From positions 1 to 35,246 of the forward strand of contig JBQCIO010000112.1 in the NCBI GenBank assembly GCA_051953655.1: 35,246 nucleotides of DNA, read 5' to 3'. Source of the stretch: JBQCHF01 sp051953655. Its GTDB lineage: Bacteria > Actinomycetota > Actinomycetes > Motilibacterales > Motilibacteraceae. Of the stretch, positions 32,214-35,246 are shown one piece after another. Every line of letters starts with the position of its first letter. The stretch's first letter is position 1. The position numbers and the translations under genes were made by a program. The notes beneath the pieces are model-generated. The model saw only the letters and a program-made list of their open reading frames with translations, made no database searches and was not told where the DNA came from.

Positions 32214-33584
32214 ATGACGGGCGCGGGCACGGACGGCAGCACGGGTGGCAGGGCCGAGAACGGCCGACTGTCCTACGAGGACACCGCGTGGTGGCGGATG
32301 AACCGGCCGAGCAACCTCATGGTCGTCGACTCGCTGCTCTTCCTGGACGGCGCGGTCGAGCCCGCGGCGGTCGAGACCGTGGTGCGGGAGCGGCTGCTGG
32401 CCCGCTGGCCGGTGTTCTCGTGCCGTGCCGTGCGGTCCCAGCTGCCGCTGCGCCAGCACCGCTGGGTCCGGGACCCCGAGTTCGCCCTGGCCCGCCACCT
32501 CGACGTCGTCGAGCACCCGGCGCCGGGCGACGACGAGGTGCTCGGCGACCTCGTCTCCGAGCGGATGTCGGAGCCCCTGCCGGGCGACCGCCCGCCCTGG
32601 CGGATGACGCTCTACCGCGGGCACGACGGCGGCAGCGCTCTGCACCTGCGGGTCGCCCACGCCGTGGCCGACGGCTCGGCGCAGGTGCAGGTCCTGCTCT
32701 CCCTGACCGACCCGCTGGACGCGGGTGCGCCCGCGCTCGCCCCGCCGCAGCGGCCACCGTCGCCCCGTCCGGACCGCGCGGGCCTGCTGCCCGTCCTGCC
32801 GGCCGCCGTCGACGTCGTGACGGCCGCTCCCGCCTGGGTCCGCGCCGCGGGCAAGCTGCTGCTCACGCCGCCGGACTCCGGCACCGTCCTGCACGCCCGG
32901 TGCGGGCGGCGCAAGCGGGTGGCGTGGACCGCCCCGCTCTCCCTGCCCGGGGTGAAGGCGCTGGCGCACGCGCACGGCGCGACCGTGAACGATGTGCTGC
33001 TCGGCGCCCTCGCCGGGGGGCTGCGCCGCTACCTGCTCGAGCGCGACGGCGGGCTGCGGGACGTGCGGGCGATGGTGCCGGTCGACCTGCGGGCTGCTCC
33101 CCCGGCCCCCGGTGAGGCGCTGGGGAACCGGTTCGGCCTGGTCTACCTCGACCTGCCGATGCTGCTGGAGGACCCGCGGGCGCGGCTCGCCGAGGTGCAC
33201 CGCCGGATGGAACGGATCAAGGGGACACCGGAGGCGCCGCTGGCGGCGATGGTCCTGTCCGCGATGGGCGCCGCCGGACCGCTCGGCGACCGTCTCGGGG
33301 TCGCGACCTTCTCCCCGAAGGCCTCGGCCGTGGTCACCGACGTCATCGGTCCCGCGCAGCCGCTGACGCTCGCCGGGGCCCCGCTGCGGCATCTGGTGGC
33401 CTGGGTCCCGCGGGCCGGCGACATCCCCCTGGGGGTGAGCTTCGTCAGCCTCCGCGGGGAGCTCGTGGTGGGCCTGGCGACGGACGCCCGCGTGGTGCCC
33501 GACCCCCGACGGCTGCTGGACGAGGTAGTGGCCGAGCTCGCGACGCTCGGCGCGGCAGCGGGGGCAGCAGAGACCCTTTCGTGA
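32214..33584 (+). CDS. WS/DGAT family wax ester synthase / diacylglycerol acyltransferase
   Basis: A 456-aa O-acyltransferase of the bacterial WS/DGAT family, which makes triacylglycerols or wax esters from acyl-CoA at the membrane. Seen: N-terminal DTAWWRMNRPSNLMVV (family consensus D..fw....p..pmh), PLPGDRPPWRM (121-131), the active-site motif as AHAVADG (H149, D153, G154), and the C-terminal-domain motif TVNDVLLGALAGGLRRYL. The usual HHxxxDG has Ala instead of the first His; the second, catalytic His and the Asp are kept. Length normal. The ATG has GGAGGCGG upstream. The 263 bp between it and the divergent beta-galactosidase show no operator I recognise. Confidence 0.9.
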   Translation: MTGAGTDGSTGGRAENGRLSYEDTAWWRMNRPSNLMVVDSLLFLDGAVEPAAVETVVRERLLARWPVFSCRAVRSQLPLRQHRWVRDPEFALARHLDVVEHPAPGDDEVLGDLVSERMSEPLPGDRPPWRMTLYRGHDGGSALHLRVAHAVADGSAQVQVLLSLTDPLDAGAPALAPPQRPPSPRPDRAGLLPVLPAAVDVVTAAPAWVRAAGKLLLTPPDSGTVLHARCGRRKRVAWTAPLSLPGVKALAHAHGATVNDVLLGALAGGLRRYLLERDGGLRDVRAMVPVDLRAAPPAPGEALGNRFGLVYLDLPMLLEDPRARLAEVHRRMERIKGTPEAPLAAMVLSAMGAAGPLGDRLGVATFSPKASAVVTDVIGPAQPLTLAGAPLRHLVAWVPRAGDIPLGVSFVSLRGELVVGLATDARVVPDPRRLLDEVVAELATLGAAAGAAETLS

Positions 33585-33687
33585 CGCTTCCGTGACGACC
33601 GTCTGACGGGTGCGGGTCTTTCGTCCTGCATCGCCGCTGCCTTGAGCGTCGTGACCGCATCGTTATCGATCGACTCGCGAACAGTGG

Positions 33688-33716
33688 TTGCCAGCGCGTT
33701 GCGTAAACGTTTACAT
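33688..33716 (+). promoter_or_regulatory. Promoter with overlapping LacI-family operator
   Basis: A good sigma-70-type promoter, TTGCCA (33688-33693), 17-bp spacer, TTACAT (33711-33716), 59 bp before the sugar-binding-protein start. A perfect 12-bp palindrome GTAAACGTTTAC (33703-33714) with the central CG typical of LacI/GalR-family operators covers the -10 region, so a repressor bound there would block the polymerase. The repressor gene is not in the window. A weaker alternative promoter (TTGAGC at 33642, TATCGA at 33664) lies upstream. Confidence 0.7.
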
Positions 33717-33775
33717 GCGGTTAGCCAGGTGCGACCACGGCGGTCGCCCGGTCTAGACCCAGGAAGGGAGAGCCC

Positions 33776-35155
33776 ATGGCTCTTCGCGGAGCGGCGAAGC
33801 GCACGGTGGCGCTCGCCGGCGTCGCCAGCCTCGCGCTGGTCGTCACCGCGTGCGGTGGCAGCAGCAGTGGCGGCGGCGGCGGCACGGGGGCCCAGGCCTC
33901 GAGCATCAACTGCGACGCCTACAAGGCGTTCGGCGACATCAAGGGCAAGACGGTCTCCGTCTACACCTCGATCGTGGCGCCGGAGGACCAGTCGCAGATC
34001 GACTCCTACAAGCCCTTCGAGGACTGCACCGGCGCCAAGGTGCAGTACAACGGCGACAAGGCGTTCGAGGCGCAGCTGCCGATCCGGGTGGCCGCGGGCA
34101 ACCCGCCGGACATCGCCTTCATCCCGCAGCCCGGTCTGCTGCAGACCCTCGCGGCCACCGGCAAGATGAAGCCGGCGCCCAAGGAGGTCGAGGCCAACGT
34201 CGACAAGTACTTCAGCAAGGACTGGAAGACCTACGGCACGGCCAACGGCACGTTCTACGCCGCGCCGCTCGGGGCCAACGTCAAGTCCTTCGTGTGGTAC
34301 TCGCCGAAGACGTTCAAGGACAAGGGCTACCAGGTCCCGACGACCTGGGACGAGCTCATCGCCCTGTCGGACAAGATCGCCGCGGACGACCCCAGCGCCA
34401 AGCCGTGGTGCGTGGGCTTCGGTTCCGGTGACGCCACCGGCTGGCCGGGCACCGACTGGATGGAGGACGTGATGCTCCGGCTCAACGGGCCGGACGTCTA
34501 CGACCAGTGGGTCAACCACAAGATCCCGTTCAACGACCCCAAGGTCGAGGCCGTCCTGCAGAAGGTCGGTCAGATCATCAAGAACCCGAAGTACGTCAAC
34601 GGCGGCTTCGGTGACGTCAAGAGCATCGCGACCACCACGTTCCAGGACGCCGGCCAGCCGATCCTGACCGGTGGCTGCTACATGCACCGCCAGGCGTCGT
34701 TCTACGCCGCCAACTGGCCCAAGGGCACGAAGGTGTCCGAGGACGGCGACGTCTTCGCGTTCTACCTGCCGCCGATCGACCCGTCCAAGGGCAAGCCGGT
34801 CGAGGGTGGTGGCGAGTTCGTGGCCGCCTTCGCCGACCGTCCCGAGGTCAAGGCGTTCCAGACCTACCTCTCCTCGCCGGACTGGGCCAACGCCAAGGCG
34901 AAGGCCACCCCGCAGGGCGGCTGGACCAGCGCCAACAAGGGCCTGGACGTCAAGAACCTGACCAGCCCGATCGACCAGCTCAGCGCGAAGATCCTGCAGG
35001 ACCCCGCCACGGTGTTCCGCTTCGACGGCTCGGACGCCATGCCGGGTGCCGTGGGTGCGGGCACCTTCTGGAAGGGCATCACCGACTGGATCATCGGGAA
35101 CAAGACCGACCAGCAGTTCCTCGACTACGTCGAGCAGAGCTGGCCGAAGTCCTGA
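33776..35155 (+). CDS. Carbohydrate ABC transporter substrate-binding lipoprotein (CUT1 type)
   Basis: A 459-aa extracytoplasmic solute-binding protein of family 1. The signal peptide ends with lipobox LVVTAC (C26), followed by a Ser/Gly linker (GGSSSGGGGGTG). The mature part follows the family plan: VSVYTSIVAPEDQSQIDSYKPFEDCTG, PIRVAAGNPPDIAFIPQPG, NGTFYAAPLGANVKSFVWYSPKTFKDKGY (the hinge-strand segment seen in most CUT1 binding proteins), TTWDELIALSDKI, and GGEFVAAFADRPEVKAFQTYL. It resembles alpha-glucoside (AglE-like) binding proteins, but the sugar is not certain. ATG with AGGAAGGGAG upstream. Permease and ATPase genes would be expected past the window edge. The LacI-type operator points to sugar-induced expression. 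Confidence 0.92.
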   Translation: MALRGAAKRTVALAGVASLALVVTACGGSSSGGGGGTGAQASSINCDAYKAFGDIKGKTVSVYTSIVAPEDQSQIDSYKPFEDCTGAKVQYNGDKAFEAQLPIRVAAGNPPDIAFIPQPGLLQTLAATGKMKPAPKEVEANVDKYFSKDWKTYGTANGTFYAAPLGANVKSFVWYSPKTFKDKGYQVPTTWDELIALSDKIAADDPSAKPWCVGFGSGDATGWPGTDWMEDVMLRLNGPDVYDQWVNHKIPFNDPKVEAVLQKVGQIIKNPKYVNGGFGDVKSIATTTFQDAGQPILTGGCYMHRQASFYAANWPKGTKVSEDGDVFAFYLPPIDPSKGKPVEGGGEFVAAFADRPEVKAFQTYLSSPDWANAKAKATPQGGWTSANKGLDVKNLTSPIDQLSAKILQDPATVFRFDGSDAMPGAVGAGTFWKGITDWIIGNKTDQQFLDYVEQSWPKS

Positions 35156-35246
35156 CCTGATCCCTGCTCCGTCCCCCGGCCGCCCCGGGCGGCGGCCCGG
35201 CGCCGCGCCCCCTCCCCCCCCCCCTCCGGCCGGGGCCCCAAAGACC
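35156..35246. other. Post-gene region ending in a cytosine run
   Basis: After the binding-protein stop comes a GC hairpin, GCCGCCCCGGGCGGCGG-like (about 35180-35196), a possible terminator or attenuator before the next transporter gene. It is followed by CCCCCTCCCCCCCCCCCCTCC, where base calling is unreliable. No gene start is visible before the window ends. Confidence 0.5.

Overview
The window is very GC-rich DNA from an actinobacterium. The evidence is mycothiol ligase (mshC), an F420-type LLM oxidoreductase, SCO1664/DUF3090/DUF5703 proteins, a sortase-E type LAXTG surface protein, WS/DGAT, archease and many GTG starts. The overall look (about 70+% GC, a dispersed GATCACG-type palindrome at gene ends) suggests a Geodermatophilaceae-like lineage such as Blastococcus, Modestobacter or Geodermatophilus. 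That placement is inference, because no rRNA is present.

Layout. (a) 48-17621 is a core-genome block: HAD phosphatase + metH (minus) divergent from an alpha/beta hydrolase + PAC2 protein; then mshC, an SCO1664-type kinase-fold protein, DUF3090 and a histidine phosphatase (minus); CorA; GNAT; archease; uppP + LLM oxidoreductase; an aldo/keto reductase; two small hypotheticals; DUF5703. The order metH/PAC2/mshC/SCO1664/DUF3090/phosphomutase/uppP resembles the region around mshC in mycobacteria. Inside it, 12.7-13.4 kb is a scar: a scrambled rtcB remnant next to its partner archease, and an intact TPP riboswitch with no gene behind it. (b) 17690-24319 is a 6.63-kb transposon with 20-bp perfect (about 35-bp imperfect) terminal inverted repeats and a 14-bp exact target duplication. 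It carries a two-gene operon on the minus strand (a 698-aa DDE transposase-like protein overlapping by 4 bp a 616-aa DEDDh exonuclease) and passenger genes on the plus strand (cold-shock-like protein, a 233-aa unknown, a lipoprotein). It sits exactly in the centre of a palindromic REP-like element, which it splits. (c) 24320-35246: LAXTG surface protein, M20 peptidase, tRNA-Leu(GAG) with terminator, a broken aminoglycoside-phosphotransferase-like gene, DUF1992, a GH2 beta-galactosidase, WS/DGAT acyltransferase, and a sugar ABC-transporter binding lipoprotein behind a promoter with a LacI-type operator.

How the parts work together. MshC makes the cysteine-loaded mycothiol precursor; its three minus-strand neighbours are closely spaced and may form one transcription unit. 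UppP recycles the undecaprenyl carrier for cell-wall synthesis. The beta-galactosidase and the sugar-binding lipoprotein could serve carbohydrate use, although they lie on opposite strands with WS/DGAT between them. The best candidate for an undescribed system is the transposon: a transposase translationally coupled to a DnaQ-like exonuclease, inserting symmetrically into hairpin-forming REP DNA with an unusually long target duplication.
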